A DNA stretch of 64,000 bases, taken from contig NC_044929.1 in NCBI RefSeq assembly GCF_003576645.1, positions 22,465,477-22,529,476 on the forward strand, written 5' to 3'. Shown here piece after piece: positions 1 through 12,495 of the stretch. Position 1 is the stretch's first letter. The number at the start of each line of letters is the position of its first letter. Both the position numbers and the translations under genes were made by a program. The DNA is from Ipomoea triloba. Its lineage: Eukaryota > Streptophyta > Magnoliopsida > Solanales > Convolvulaceae. The notes beneath the pieces were generated by a model, which saw nothing but the letters and a program-made list of their open reading frames with translations, had not been told where the DNA came from and did not search any database.

Positions 1-584
1 TTTTGTCAAATTGTTTGGGCTTTATTATTAAAAGATCTCGTGCCTAACGTGTGGACTTCTCCAAGTTTTTAGCTTGATTTGGTCTTATTGGGTGGTTTAG
101 GTATATGACAAGAAAATTTGAGTAAGTAGCAGTTGCAGGTTATCTTTGGGTAGACTTCTAGGTTTTGTTTATTGCAATATGATCACTTATCAGTCTGTAA
201 ACATTAATTTTAGTGCCTAGCGCATTAATTAGCCGTGAACTTTTGGAACTCATGTATGAACTGATCTGAAGCAACTCTCTGTACATCAATTTTCTCTATT
301 CTCCACAAAGGACTGTTAACCAGAAGTGTGTATTTGATTGTAAGAGGAATTTTATATTTTATTTTTTTTCGTTTTTAGTTTTTTACGGGTGCATGTAACT
401 CAAACTTTATTTAAATGTATTAAAATGCCAGCAACAAGGAGTTTATGTCCAAACACTTTCTGGCTTTCTGCTTCTCAAGTATATCTTTTGCTCATGATTA
501 GAACATACTATTTGGAAATAGTTCCCTGCCAATAGCATCTAAACATGGAAACTTGATTATGAAACCCTCTTGAATATTTTACAG
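1..584 (+). other. Probable intron of the upstream F-box/kelch gene
   Basis: No exon is recognisable here. The stretch is T-rich and ends in a good acceptor (TTTTACAG at 577-584) directly before the terminal exon, so it is most simply an intron of the gene entering from the left edge. Confidence 0.4.
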
Positions 585-876
585 GTATCATAGGACTCCA
601 AACCGCTGGTTGAAAGAAACAAGTTTACCGAAGAAATCCTCTAATGACAAGTCAGTCGGTTTTGTTGCATTGAACGGTGAGTTGCATGTGATGACTGCTC
701 TAAATGGGACCAATTTGACACAGTGCCAAAGTTCAAGGCAGCATAAAAGGCCAGCAACACTATTGACTCAAATATATCATCCGAAGAAGAAGCTATGGAG
801 ATCATTCACGACGAAATCCCCCTTTCATCTTCCATTGGATTTCAGCACCGCCATTCTTTGCACAGTTCGTCTGTAG
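585..876 (+). CDS. C-terminal exon of a probable F-box/kelch-repeat protein (5' end outside window)
   Basis: An open frame follows the acceptor at 577-584. The first base completes a split codon, then the frame reads YHRTPNRWLKE and ends with the stop at 874-876. The exon contributes about 96 residues. The pattern of a small-residue loop (VGFVALNGELHVM) followed by a W-containing blade strand (IYHPKKKLWRSF) and a short hydrophobic tail (LDFSTAILCTVRL) is what the last kelch blade of plant F-box/kelch proteins looks like. Such proteins are substrate receptors of SCF ubiquitin ligases. The F-box itself would be in upstream exons that are not in the window, so the family call rests on the terminal blade alone. 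The gene converges on the bHLH gene downstream. I do not recognise which family member it is. Confidence 0.5.
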
Positions 877-1314
877 ACTTATGTGGCTTTCGTCGTTGCT
901 ATTATGTATATACTTGGAACCATATATGTAATTCCTGTTTACTATGTTGCTCCTGATACTATTTGTGTATATACCATAGTGCATAGCATTGATAAGTAAT
1001 GAGCTTCAAGAAAAGATGTTTCATTGGTACAGTTCATATGAATAGGAGATCATAAAGTGAGATTTACTTGGCGTACACCCTCGAATTTCCTTCTGTCACT
1101 CAAAAAAGAAGAATTGAATTTATTCTTTTGCAAGAATATTTCATATTACAATCCAAGGTGTTACAAATAGCATGTAGCTAAGCTGAACAAAGATATGACA
1201 AAATGAGCAAAAAGTTCTTAAGTAATACACAAGTACACAGATCACAAACTGAACTGAAGAATCTACCTACACTACAAGTTACCATATACGCGCTGTACTA
1301 CAAACACGGTGGAA
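877..1314. other. Convergent 3' untranslated regions
   Basis: This 438-base spacer separates the stop of the F-box/kelch gene (+) from the stop of the bHLH gene (-). It is AT-rich, has no coding frame of note, and presumably holds both 3' UTRs and polyadenylation signals. Confidence 0.5.
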
Positions 1315-2811
1315 TCACAGCGAAAGAGAAGCGGTCAGCTTTTCCTTAAGCTGTTCGACAGCAGCGCCTTGAGTCCGGATAGAGAAAGTGTGAACAACCT
1401 CGTCGTTTTCAGTCACTGAAACGCTAGATTCATGTGCCATTACCTGATGTTGTCTAAATGCCTTCACGACTCTTGAAACCGGATGAGCATCCAAAGAGCA
1501 GCCTATTCTTATGACTGCATCATCGCGTCTCTGACAAAAATCAATATCGGGGACAGCATTCTGCCTTTGTGGACCGTCTTTCAACTCCTCCCCGGCTTCC
1601 ATGGCCCTAATTTTTGCCTGGAGATCGATGATGTATGCAATTGCATCCCCGAGCAGAGATGCTTTATCCATCTTCGAGATAGTTGGAACGACAGCTCTAA
1701 GCGCATAAAACCGCTGGTTAAGCTTCTCGCGCCTCTGCCTCTCTGCTTCCACGTGGTTCAGTGGCTCTTCTCTCCCATTGGCCGGTTTTCTACCTCTCTT
1801 TCTTGGTTTTCTCTCGTTAGGCTCAAGTGAAGCGTTTTCTTTTGCTAGTGCAAAGCCAGACATTATGGCCTGTGAACTTAAATCCCCACCGATTACTTGA
1901 TTTGCCTGTGGGGGCAGTTTTCCATCGCCATCATCACTTCGATACCCATTCAATGAGTTCCCAAATACTTGATTATTACCTAATGCTTGTGGCTCTTCTT
2001 CTGCCTTTGGTGGATAACTCGTGTTGATAGCCTCCAAATTAGGGCACTCGAGACTAAGTTCTCGCCCAAATATTTTTGGAATTGCTTTCGCCTGCGAAGC
2101 ATTAGACACCACCGCCATCTTTTGTGCCATCTGAACAACGTTCTGTTGTTCAGGAATTGACTTCAGAGAACCGAGCTCCACAACCCCTGCTTTAAGTGGA
2201 ATAAACACCAGTGTCTCAAACCGAGCCAACTTTGCAAGATGGGATCTTGACTGATAATGCTCTAAACAATTTTTGGCATCCGAAACCCATATCGTTCTAC
2301 CAGAATTGAACGACTGAGAAGGACTCGAAGGCTTATCAAACGGGAACACAAAATGCATGGATGTGAGATAGAACATCTCCACATCCGAAGCCGAATCCAA
2401 CTTCCCCTCAAACCTATCCTCCTCAGACCCCCCAAAGCAAGCCCGAACCATTTGAAGAGCTTGCTTTCTCTTATCTCCATCGATGCCCCCGTTCTCGTCT
2501 TTGTTCTTCCTCCTCATGGCTTCTGGACAATACCCATCACCCCAAATCAAGGCAGACTTCCCAGATTTCGACTTTGCAACTTGCCAGTAAATGGCATAAG
2601 TCCAATCACACCCCTCAACTATCTTCTGCAGCCCCACCTGCACCCCCAAATTCCCACCTGAGACACTGAACTCTGAATTCATGTTGTTCAAAGCTAACCA
2701 GGTGAAAAATTCCACTGCTTCACTTCCCAAAACCCCTCCCATCACAGCCCTATCCTCTTCATTCAGACAAAATCTCTTCTTCCCCATCTTATCCAAAGCT
2801 CTCACTTCCAA
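1315..2811 (-). CDS. BHLH3: MYC-type bHLH transcription factor, JAM3/bHLH3-like
   Basis: Intact single-exon frame of 498 residues. The N-terminal bHLH-MYC_N domain covers about residues 25-225 ([40 protein letters not shown]). The bHLH domain is about residues 352-400 ([16 protein letters not shown]), with the H353-E357-R361 triad for G-box contact. An ACT-like C-terminal region ends in EKLTASLSL. The phrases [13 protein letters not shown] and [13 protein letters not shown] match Arabidopsis bHLH3/JAM3 as I remember it. These subgroup IIId proteins repress jasmonate responses by competing with MYC2 for G-boxes and they bind JAZ proteins. The start is ambiguous: Met9 (2787, MGKKRF) corresponds to the JAM3 start, whereas 2811 is the first in-frame ATG. 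Upstream, a donor at about 3253 suggests a 5'-UTR intron, as often seen in this family. Confidence 0.93.
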   Translation of the reverse strand: MEVRALDKMGKKRFCLNEEDRAVMGGVLGSEAVEFFTWLALNNMNSEFSVSGGNLGVQVGLQKIVEGCDWTYAIYWQVAKSKSGKSALIWGDGYCPEAMRRKNKDENGGIDGDKRKQALQMVRACFGGSEEDRFEGKLDSASDVEMFYLTSMHFVFPFDKPSSPSQSFNSGRTIWVSDAKNCLEHYQSRSHLAKLARFETLVFIPLKAGVVELGSLKSIPEQQNVVQMAQKMAVVSNASQAKAIPKIFGRELSLECPNLEAINTSYPPKAEEEPQALGNNQVFGNSLNGYRSDDGDGKLPPQANQVIGGDLSSQAIMSGFALAKENASLEPNERKPRKRGRKPANGREEPLNHVEAERQRREKLNQRFYALRAVVPTISKMDKASLLGDAIAYIIDLQAKIRAMEAGEELKDGPQRQNAVPDIDFCQRRDDAVIRIGCSLDAHPVSRVVKAFRQHQVMAHESSVSVTENDEVVHTFSIRTQGAAVEQLKEKLTASLSL

Positions 2812-2938
2812 TCAAATGATCACAATTCACAACCTCTTTACTACTTCCATGCCCAGAATCCCATCCAATCTATACAATTCCCAGAAATCTTGAAATTCAC
2901 AATGGGACACCTTATCAACAAGAGCAAAACTTTGTCCC

Positions 2939-3138
2939 TGTTTGGTAAAATAGTTATCATATCAACCAATTTTAACTTATTTGACCACAAAGCAACTTTT
3001 TCAATTAACTTTTTGTGAAAAGAATTATACCAAACAGTTATAAGCTAACAGCTAATTTACCAAACACTTTTCTACAATCAGCTAATGATAAACTAATTTT
3101 ATCTTATAACCCAATCAGCTAGCACCATTTACCAAACA
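2939..3138. mobile_element. MITE-like element in the 5' region of the bHLH gene
   Basis: The 200-base element is bounded by inverted TGTTTGGTAAA (2939-2949) and TTTACCAAACA (3128-3138). It has further internal ACCAAACA motifs and no coding capacity. This TTTGGTAAA-type terminus is typical of common plant non-autonomous DNA elements. It lies 130 bases upstream of the bHLH start and probably inside a 5'-UTR intron. No clean target duplication was identified. Confidence 0.55.
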
Positions 3139-3139
3139 T

Positions 3140-4470
3140 GACCAAATTTGACCCAATAGGGGCTACTACAAACTCAAACAACCCTTTCAAAGACAGGCAA
3201 GAATAAAACCACAGACTTTAACAGTTCAATAGGTGGGTTGAAGCAGATTTACCTTAAAGCTGAACTGAAATGAAGAAAAGCTTGATTCTTGAGGAATGGG
3301 TTCTTTCTCTCAACTCTTCTCCTCAAGTAAACCCTAATTCAATGGACGAGAATGAAGTGGGATCCAAGAAAAAGGACAGGGAAGGCTGTTTGTGGAGAAA
3401 GGTTCAGTGAATCACAGAAAAAAATAGATGCTGTGACAAGATATACATGTGAAATTGTGAATTAGGACTAAGGTAGTTATGTGTTGAAAAGGATGGATGG
3501 TGCATTTATGGTTTTATGTACCATGAATGTCGTCGAAGGTAATTCGCGTTTTACACGTGATTTCAGCAGCCACTTGTGTGTTACATAAGTACGAAGTTTT
3601 AAATGTCAACATGGGTGACTCGATAAATTACACTCAAAGATGGAACCAAATATTAACAACCAAATTCACCTCTTTTTTTGTTTGTTTGTTTGTTTAAATA
3701 TGAATGATCATTGTTTGATTTGAACTGAACCGAAACACTCTAACAATTAAATCGTAATTGGAACTGTTCAAAGATTTCAGTTCATTAAAATCGAGAATCG
3801 AAACTGCATATTCTAGTTCAAAATCGATCAATTCTAGTTTCGATCCAAAAATAAAATAAAATAAATAATTATTAAATTTGAACTGTTTTTAAAATAAAAT
3901 TTACAACAAAATAGTTCGAACTAGTGATTTAAACCAGAGCTAGAATCAAAACTTACCTAAAAGGTTCATATTTTAGTTTATCATTTTCCGGAACCATAAA
4001 CCAGCGATTTCAAATCATAATAGAACTTCATTGTTGAACCGTTAGGTTGAAGCCAAATCCCATCAATCAATCATTAATTATATCGTAGACTAGACACGGT
4101 ATTACTAGCTACATTGTGAACCTTGATTTAGATGATTTATATGTATTTACCATATTATGTAGATTTAATTTATTTACTTATGTTTTGTGAATATGTTCAA
4201 TGTACCCATATTATGAAAGCCCATCAAGATAATGGAGTGATGATGTGGATTGGCTCATACTCTGAGCCCATATAACAGTCCAAGTAGGCCTTTTGTTTTT
4301 GTTATTCAAGCCGAAAGTTAATCGTATACCCAATCTTTGGTAACAACATTTCCACTCTAGATCATTGCCCACATATTGTTCTAAACCCAATATTTTCCTA
4401 AAGCTAATTCAAGAAAATTCTATACTTTTCGTAAAGCTAATTCAAGAAAATTCTATACTTTGGTAACAAC
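3140..4470. other. Promoter and intergenic DNA upstream of the bHLH gene
   Basis: The first 300 bases probably include the bHLH 5' UTR and promoter (putative splice donor on the minus strand at about 3253). The rest is AT-rich with no gene. A short direct repeat (phrase TAAAGCTAATTCAAGAAAAT) occurs twice within 4398-4458. Confidence 0.4.
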
Positions 4471-4480
4471 ATTTCCATAC

Positions 4481-4671
4481 TTTTTTTTTTTTTTTGGTGG
4501 GGGAGGGACCCGCCTAAAAAACTAACGCCTTCTACTAGAAGTCGCGCCCTTCGCATCGCGGGTCAGGGGATCCTTTATGCCGACCGGAGGACGGTCTAGC
4601 AGAGTAGTATCCCAGGTCGATGTTTGTCCGAGATTAGCAAGGAAGTCAGCACATTGATTCCCTTCCCAGAG
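4481..4671 (-). mobile_element. 5'-truncated LINE (L1-type) 3' end with RNase H tail
   Basis: Read on the minus strand, the segment encodes EGNQCADFLANLGQT and then an LLDRPPVG phrase. This is the end of the RNase H-like domain found at the C-terminus of plant L1 LINEs. A stop, a GC-rich 3' tail and a poly(A) follow (seen as T's at 4481-4495). The insert is flanked by the direct repeat ATTTCCATACTT (4471-4482 and 4672-4683), the expected target-site duplication. Only the last roughly 190 bases of the element inserted, so it is dead on arrival. Confidence 0.8.
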
Positions 4672-4683
4672 ATTTCCATACTT

Positions 4684-7600
4684 CTATAATAATTAATAAT
4701 AAGCACCACATATTCTTAGTTTTATTAATTTTTTCATATTTAGTAATTGATAAATGATAGGTCGAGATGAAAATCTCTCTTTAATTTTATGGGATTCCCA
4801 TCCCCACTCCAATAAAGGCAGGAATAGAGACAAGGAGTTCTATATATTCTTCACCGGAGATGAGGATACTCCTCTCTATCCTCTATATATATATATATAT
4901 ATACGGATCAAATGTGAAGGAGCTTTCAGGTAAAAAATAAAATTAGATTTCAATTATTGATCTAGTCCAAACCAACCGTCTAAAATGAAGACAAATTAAA
5001 AAAATTGGTGGCATTATAGTTATTTTGTGTAAGTAAGTTCAAATGCTCTTTGTCTTTGGGCACATTATTTTCTTTATTTGAGTGCATATGTTTGTCTCTT
5101 CGAGTGCATATTTTTAAGTGCAACAAATTACAATAATTTGAGCTAAACGACACTAATGATCTTACAAATTAAAGATAGAAGACTACCTTAAAGGTTTACA
5201 ATATATATATTAAGGTTGAAAGCAAATATAGAGTACATGTATAAAAGAAAGGGAACTGACTAAACTCCTCTCATGGAAAGCTGATGGGGTTGTAATGGAT
5301 TTGAGGCCATTAAAATGGGGAAGAGAAGTAAATCAGTAATCATGTTGGTTGCCATTTTCCTTAATTATAAACAAAAACCTGTGATGAATGAATATTCAGC
5401 GGGTGCATAACTTTGAAGTGCACTTTTTTTTTTTTATTCGAGTGCATATTTTTTCTTTTTTGAATGCATAATTTTGTACCTTTGGGTGCATAATTTTGAA
5501 TCTACGTGTGCATAACTTTGAACTTATAGTGCAAATGATCATCAAATATTGTTAGAACGGTCATAAAAAATTTGCGTATGTCTAGGGAATAAATATAATA
5601 AAGAATATATTGAATAGATGCATGTTGGCAAATTCTTGATTGGACAGAAAATTTATCTGCTTAGCCGCGGTGGGCATGCAAATTGCCACTATATGAAGTA
5701 TTAATTATTGCATTTTTGGTGTAATTTAATTTTAATGTTAGCTTATTAGTCAGTGAGACCGTCGAAACTCGTACGACCACATTGACGGAGCCGAAATTGT
5801 GAAACCGTGGTCGTGGGTCCCACACCAAATCCAAAGTTTAATGGTAGTCCACACTTTACATGTCATTGAAATCGGCCCAACCTTGCTTACTCCATAACCC
5901 ACTCATATATATATAGAACCCAAAAGCATGCTAGGTGATTCATTCACGCATTTATGTTCTTGATGCATTGATTTCATTATCAAAATGATAAAAATTGATG
6001 AATCAGAAAGTGATATTTAATAGATCAAATTGACAATAAGTGGACACAACCAAAGATATATAACTTTTGACAACTTATCTTGGATTGGAATTTTTATATT
6101 GTGCATTTGATAGAATTTCAAGAAAGATATGATAATTTCTTGCTCATTTGTTTTGTGTCTTTCAATTTGTCTGATCCTCGCCCCCCTCCTCTCTCCACAT
6201 TTAAGATTCTAATAAATAACACAGATTACTTTTAAAAATAAAGATATTTCTTAAAGCATCTTACACTTCACCGTCTAATTAGTTATGTTACATGTATGGA
6301 ATCTATAGTAATATTTATAAAATTGACACCGTCATTTTTTAGCCATGAATTTAAAACGATTAGGTAATTAATTAAGTTTGAGATCACAATGGTACGCAAG
6401 TGATCCTTAAAACGTTTGTTTATACAACAATATACAAATCATTTTAATAAATTAATATTGTGGTATAATGTTGTACTTATGTTCCAATATTCGAATTTTT
6501 AACTTTTGACTGATTATGATGGATTTCACTAGGATTCGGAAAGCGTTGTGGTACCACCAAAAAAGCTGCGCTGCAGCACATTAGGACAGGGCTTAGAAGA
6601 ACATGCAATGCATGCATGAATGCTCACTATATACATCAAATCTTTTGATCCCTAACTTTCATCGACCACACAATTCATCATCGTATTCGTATGCCTTGTC
6701 TTTACATGCATGACATATTTGCACATGCGGTCCCAATTCATTCCACTGTACTACTGTCGACTAAAGTTTTCAGTCTCTTTCTAGTTTTGCTTTCTTAATT
6801 AATAACAAGAAGTCAAAACATATTTACGGTTACCCTAGTTTATACATGAAAATTGGAATCGAAATGAAAATTAAATGTCTAGTAATTAGCTAGAATGGGT
6901 TTTAGTGGATGTATTTTTGCATGTTTGGTAGTATGGTGAAATTGGAATGATTACTAATATTGATGTTCATTCGGTGATGTATGACCCTAATCGGAATAAA
7001 TGTTTTAAAAATATAAAAACAAAAAATCAAAGCAGTTGATGATAGAGTGGCGATGAAGTGATGAGTAGGCAATGCAGTGAGGAAGTCGATGAAGTGAAAA
7101 GAGACAAGGTGAGGAGGCGACGAAATGAGGAGAGATAAGACTGAACTAATGGAATGATACCTGATTAATTTAAATTAGGTTATGATTTTTGTAATTATAG
7201 AGGTAATTAAATCATATATATTCCTATGCTTTAAAAAGTTGTCACCTAAACAATTTGTATCAGTGGCTTTCATTCTCATTCTTTGTGTCTAATTAACCCT
7301 ATTAACCAAACACACCCTAAGTCTTTTTTAAGACATGATGAGTACTATGGGACCATTGAGATTGGAGCGGAGTGTAATCTTTTTTGAAAGCTAAGGGAAC
7401 ACAATATTGTTCACCTCTTCACAAGCCGAATGTGAGTACATATCACTCTCACCTTTTAATAAGTTAGACCTCCGAAATCCGTACACTCCAAACTCTTCTC
7501 AAACCATATATGTTGCTTTCAACCAATTAGCCCCCCTTGGAAGGAAAGCTGTGGACACATACAACAAGTTAAGCATGCATAATTAAGGGAAGAAATAATA

Positions 7601-7722
7601 AAAAGAAGATAGAAATATTACATTACAATATGATATGCATGATAGATAGATAATGATCAAACTTAACAAATGAAACCACACACAAAAATATGCAATTAAG
7701 AATAATACATCATGGGATGGTG
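4684..7722. other. Gene-free AT-rich intergenic region
   Basis: No coding frame is supported. Visible structure includes a short (AT)n run near 4886-4904 and a cluster of GTGCATA/GTGCATAAC motifs spread over 5040-5540 that looks like an old degenerate repeat. A GC-richer patch lies at about 5750-5830. A MITE-like stretch at about 6890-7320 has a GTTTGGT phrase near one end and ACCAAACAC near the other. The last 200 bases are presumably the 3' UTR of the P450. Confidence 0.4.
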
Positions 7723-9479
7723 CTAATAAGTGGTGTCATCACTAGCTGGCCTCTCCACAATCCTAACCGGAAACCCACCCATCATTTTCGACGTCAAGTC
7801 CGCCGTGTAAACCGGCTCAAACGCCTCTCCGGTCGCCGGAACCACCGTGAACCGCCGGAGAACACCCGCCACCACCCTCTTCATCTGCAAAAAAGCCATC
7901 TCTTTCCCCAAACAAACCCGGGGCCCCGCTTGAAAAACCGGATACGTAAACGGGTCTTTCCCGACGAATGTATATTTTCCGGTGACCGGGTCCCGGTCCA
8001 GCCACCGCTCGGGGCGGAACAGCCGCCAATCCGCCCCCCAAACCTTCTCCACCCGCCCCATTGCATAGGGATGGTAACTCACCCTCGTACCCTTCTTCAC
8101 CGCCGTCCCATCCGGCAAAACGTCGTCCTGATATAGAGTTTATGAACTTGATGATTTATTAATGTAACTCAAAGCAGCTATAAATAGATAGTAGCATAAC
8201 AACTAGTCTAACATATACAGCTATTCCACAGGAGCTAAACTAAAACAAATTAAATACAGAGATAGAATATGTCAGTCACATGTGTCCTTAATACCTGAAT
8301 TGCCGCCTTTGTGTCCACCGGCACCGGCGGGTAAAGCCGCATAGTCTCGCAGAGACACGCGTGAGTGTACACCATCTCTTTCACCTCATCGTACACCGGC
8401 GTTTCGCATTTCGCCCCCGCCGTGATTTCTCTCACGATCTCCTCTTCCACTCTCGGGTGCTTGAAAATTAGCCAGAAAAACCACGATAACGCGGCGGAGG
8501 TGGTGTCCCGGCCGGCGAGAATAAAGCTTATCACGATATCCGTAATAAACTCCTCGTCGGAGTGGCCGGAATTCAAGAACCGCGACAAGAGATCAAGAGA
8601 ATCGATCGAAATTTTCTCCCCCATCTCTCCCTTCTTTTCTCTGATCATTTTTCTAGCGAATTCCCGGACCTCCCCGACCACTTCCCGGAGCTTTTTCTCC
8701 GACCCGACGTTCAAAATCCGTTTAATTTTCCAAATTAACGGCACAATAGAATTAAACCTCTCACTACTGATACGTACAGATTCTTCAAACGCCACCGCGA
8801 ATTTCGCCTCGGGGAGACACGGTAAAAGATATTCCGGGTCGTACCCGAACGCGATTTTGCAAATGTTGTCAAACGCAAACCTCTGCAGAATGTCCTGAAG
8901 ATCAAGAACGCCGCCGTCCACGCCGGCGCCACCGCCGGCGCCGCCGTGTGCGGCGGCGCCGGAGAGAATCGGGACGAGACGCTCGGTGAGCTCCGTATCC
9001 ACGACGATTTCCACGAATTTGCGGAGAGATTTCATGTTGAACTCGTAGCTCGCTAGTTGTCTCTGAAACTTCCATGTCGGTCCATCGGTGTTAAAAATCC
9101 CCTGACCCATTAAATCGGCGAGGGCTTTCTTGGAGATTTCCCCTTTTTGGTAGACATGGAAGTGGGTTTTGAGCATGTGTTCGACGTTGGAAGGGTTGGC
9201 GGTGAAGACTTGGACGTAGCCCAGAGGGCGGTGGAGGACGAACGTTAGGTTTCCGGTGCTGTTTATAACCTCGGCGATCCACTGCACGCGGCGGCGCTGG
9301 TTGGAAAGGATGGAGAAGAAGGAGCCGATGATTGGGTAGGCTCTGGGGATCTTGGTGGATTTTGGAGGGAAGAGATTCTTGAGAGTTTTTGTGAAGTTGA
9401 TGGTGAAGAGGAGGAGTAATGGGAAGGCTAGGAAGGTGGTGAAGAGGATTAATGGTGAGATTATTGAGATCTCTGTCAT
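7723..9479 (-). CDS. CYP94A: Cytochrome P450, CYP94A-type fatty-acid omega-hydroxylase
   Basis: Two exons, 8295-9479 and 7723-8127, are joined by a phase-0, 167-base GT/AG intron and give 529 residues. Visible elements in order are an N-terminal membrane anchor (about 8-30), the I-helix AGRDTT (about residue 320), ETMR (ExxR, about 375), FRPERW, and the haem loop FQAGPRVCLG (460-469) with Cys467. The phrases KGEISKK, NICKIAFGYDPEYL, VYDEVKEMVYTHA and DDVLPDG resemble vetch CYP94A1 as I remember it. That enzyme omega-hydroxylates C12-C18 fatty acids in the ER. The related CYP94B/C enzymes oxidise jasmonoyl-isoleucine, so substrate cannot be fixed from sequence alone. Oddities are a Gly/Ala-rich insertion at about residues 172-190 and an intron between the ExxR and haem regions. 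A TATA box sits about 50 bases upstream of the ATG. Confidence 0.92.
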
Positions 9480-9530
9480 TTTTTTATGGGCTTTTGGGTG
9501 CAGTGCAGTGTATGATTACCTGGAATGATA

Positions 9531-9537
9531 CTTATAG
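9531..9537 (-). promoter_or_regulatory. TATA box of the CYP94A gene
   Basis: Minus-strand GCTATAAGTA lies about 50 bases upstream of the ATG, which predicts transcription starting near 9500 and a very short 5' leader. Confidence 0.5.
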
Positions 9538-9539
9538 CC

Positions 9540-11039
9540 TTGTGTTTGTTTCACTTTTTGAGTCAGTCTATCATTGCAAGAAATGATTGAATTGCCCAAT
9601 TTAATTTAATACATGGAATTGTACACTTCTGCCCATAAAGAGTTCATTTTAAACCAAAACTCTAATGTTGGAATCCACACACTGTCGCTGGATGCAAGTA
9701 TTAAGTGAGTTTCTTGCCTGCTCAGACCATATTTATATATTTATGAATTCGAGGGGACACCTTAACTAAAAAAATACTAATTGTTAGAGACCGATCGGAA
9801 ACCTACCTCGGTCTAGTAATGTTGAGCGAGGATAGTCAACCTTCTTCAAAGATATAGTGAAGGGGAACCGATGATACTTCAAGTAGAGGCAACCCCCACT
9901 TGCGCCTGATGGATCGGATAAGTTTGCCAAAAGATCGAACAACACCTTTGCTTTGTTCTCTAAAAACATGTTCACTTGGATTCTCATAAACCATTTCATT
10001 TCTAGTTTGGAAAAGTCTAAGATGACTATGCCAGATTGCACCGGTTATAACTATACAACCACCTATATATGTCTAGCTGCACCATATACTATGAGGATCG
10101 ACATATTCGCATATTATTCAAAACAACTTGATACATGTTGCTAGTTAGTATACAAGCAAGTATAACAAAAGTTACATTTTTGTTACTAATTATAACTTTT
10201 AATATTAAAGTATTAAAAGTTAAATATTTATATTTTTTTAATTGCCAATTCTCCATCAAATCCAAGTACATAGAATAGACATTTTTAATAAAAATTGATG
10301 ATGATAAATCAATTTTGAATAAGCGTTATCGACTTATGGCACTACGTGAAAACTTTTTCCTCCTACTTATTGGCTTGCAGACTTAGCTTGCAGTCTTTTG
10401 CCCATTTTATTTTTAAATGGTCGCTTGTTCTAATCTTGTGGTCCTGCTTTTTCCTTTTTTTTTTTTTTAATCAAGTCTCTAGGCATATCTCAATAAGACA
10501 TAATATTATATGTATTTTCATTTTTAATTTTAATTTTTTAATTCAATATGATGTTGAGGTAGCATACTTTATTGATTAAAAAATAGATAAACTCACATAC
10601 CACTCTTTTTGTTCATGCATTTTCTTTTCTTAATTCAATTCAATAAGTTCTGGAGGCAGGAGTTTTACTTTAAGAATAAATTTATCACATAGTAATTACT
10701 ATGTAGTTTCTTGTACATGTTTGCTTCTTAAATTATTAAAAAAAAATCCCTAGAAAAAAGTAATTTTTACTTTTGAAAAAAAAAATTATTAGAATATTTC
10801 TTAGTTGACGTACAATTACATAGTTGTCAACTCAAATGTTCACTTTGAGTGAAGCTCACTTTATTATCCTAGTTAGTAAATAACAACAAAGAAGTAAATT
10901 AACTTAAATTATCAAACTGACTTGTTCAGCCAATAAACAACTCTCTCAAGAAATTAAACTTGAAACTTTGTCTAATAGGACATGTGTCATGCATTGTGGT
11001 AACGGGTGAGGAAGATTGAGTTTATTGTTGTTGTTGTTG

Positions 11040-11092
<53 letters not shown>

Positions 11093-12495
11093 TTATCTAT
11101 GCATGCATGCATGGAGCTGTAAATTAAATGACTCATCTTCACGTGTATCGGTGTATGCTTGTCATCCTCTCATAGGAGTCATAGCCAACTTTAACATTAT
11201 CAACCAATTAAAGGCAATTTTGTTGCTTTGCATGCAATAATTAATGCCCGTACTTTTTGTGATTTGATAGATATTTTGATATTAAACTTTTATGTTTTAA
11301 TAAGGAACGGATGAATTTGTCAAAAAAAAAAGGAATGGATGAATTCTTTCTTTTAGAAATGGTGTACTGGACTTGAGATAAATCGACTTGGTGGAGCGGA
11401 GCACGATGAATATGGTTGAACTCAGGACCTCGTGCTCTGCCAAGGCCAAGCCCCGTACTCCACCATGGCCTGGGTCTTGGCCCCTGGGTTGCCAAGGCGG
11501 AGCCCTATGCTGGGTCACGGGCTCGGCCTTGGTCAAGTTTGTTATAACTAATTTCCTTCTTTTTTGGGGGCAATTAGGGTACTATTAGTATAAATAAGAG
11601 TGTAATTGTCTTGTTAAGACATCATGAACTCACTTGTAATACTATTACATTGCTAAACAAACAATCATGATTGTCTTGTTCAGTTTGAAGGATAATAGCA
11701 CGATTATCTAACAACGAAAAATTAGACAACTACGACTTGTTTTCATTGGTAGCTGTTTAAAAAAAAAAGTTATTATGCCAACCATTTAAATTGATTTTTC
11801 TTTTAATTTGTGTTCGATGAATATTGAAAAAATTAAAACTCTTTCAAATAAAATTAAATATAGTTTCACCTCATAATTTAAAAAAAATCTCAAAAGAATT
11901 GAAATAAGTGATTGAGTAATACATAATTACAATTTATATAATAATTATATTGTTTACAATTATTACATAATAATAAATTTTATCCAATACACATATTCAT
12001 ATAATAACTATGAATTTCTTTCATTTTAAAAAAAAATAAAATCAAATATTATCTCAGCTTCAAAGTAGGCAAAATTGGTAGCAGCAAAAATAGGCGGCGG
12101 CGCACGTGAAACCTACGTTAGGTTTATCCCAAAAGTTCGCCGCATTACACCGACCGGCCGTCGCCCACATACTAGAGGCCATATCAATTTATGTCGGTCA
12201 AATTAACTATGGCGCACGCAATTATATATGTGATTAAGAAGTTGTTAATTCATCATAATAAAATCATTAAAAACTTTCCAAATCATAATTAAACAATACT
12301 TTTTCGTACTTCACCCGCATAATGAATCTAATACAATCAGTCAATCACTAATCATATTGCGCTTCAGAGGTTAGAGTTTAATTCTTACCTATATTAAAAT
12401 AAATAAGAGCTTAAGAAACTGATCACGTAAAATAAAAGAGTATTCAGATGTGGTGTGAGGATACAGTTTAGTAAATAAAAGAGTATTGTGAAGCT
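9540..12495. other. Intergenic region without a recognised gene
   Basis: AT-rich DNA upstream of the P450. A minus-strand open stretch at 9784-10041 (85 codons) is not recognised. A GC-rich island at about 11380-11540 reads open on several frames but shows no family signature. A second GC-rich patch at about 12090-12180 contains a G-box (CACGTG near 12103). Neither patch is tied to a gene. Confidence 0.35.
11044..11091. repeat. (ATT)n microsatellite
   Basis: About 16 uninterrupted ATT units, preceded by a short GTT run at about 11025-11040. Confidence 0.95.

Noticed and set aside
1483..1830. Plus-strand frame opposite the bHLH gene
   Set aside because: Antisense shadow of a conserved coding exon with no family features.
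7690..8136. 148-codon plus-strand frame opposite the P450 haem exon
   Set aside because: Basic, low-information antisense of GC-rich coding sequence. The minus strand has all the P450 motifs.
11241..11588. Overlapping frames in the GC-rich island at 11.4 kb
   Set aside because: Three frames are open at once because of composition, and none resembles a protein family.
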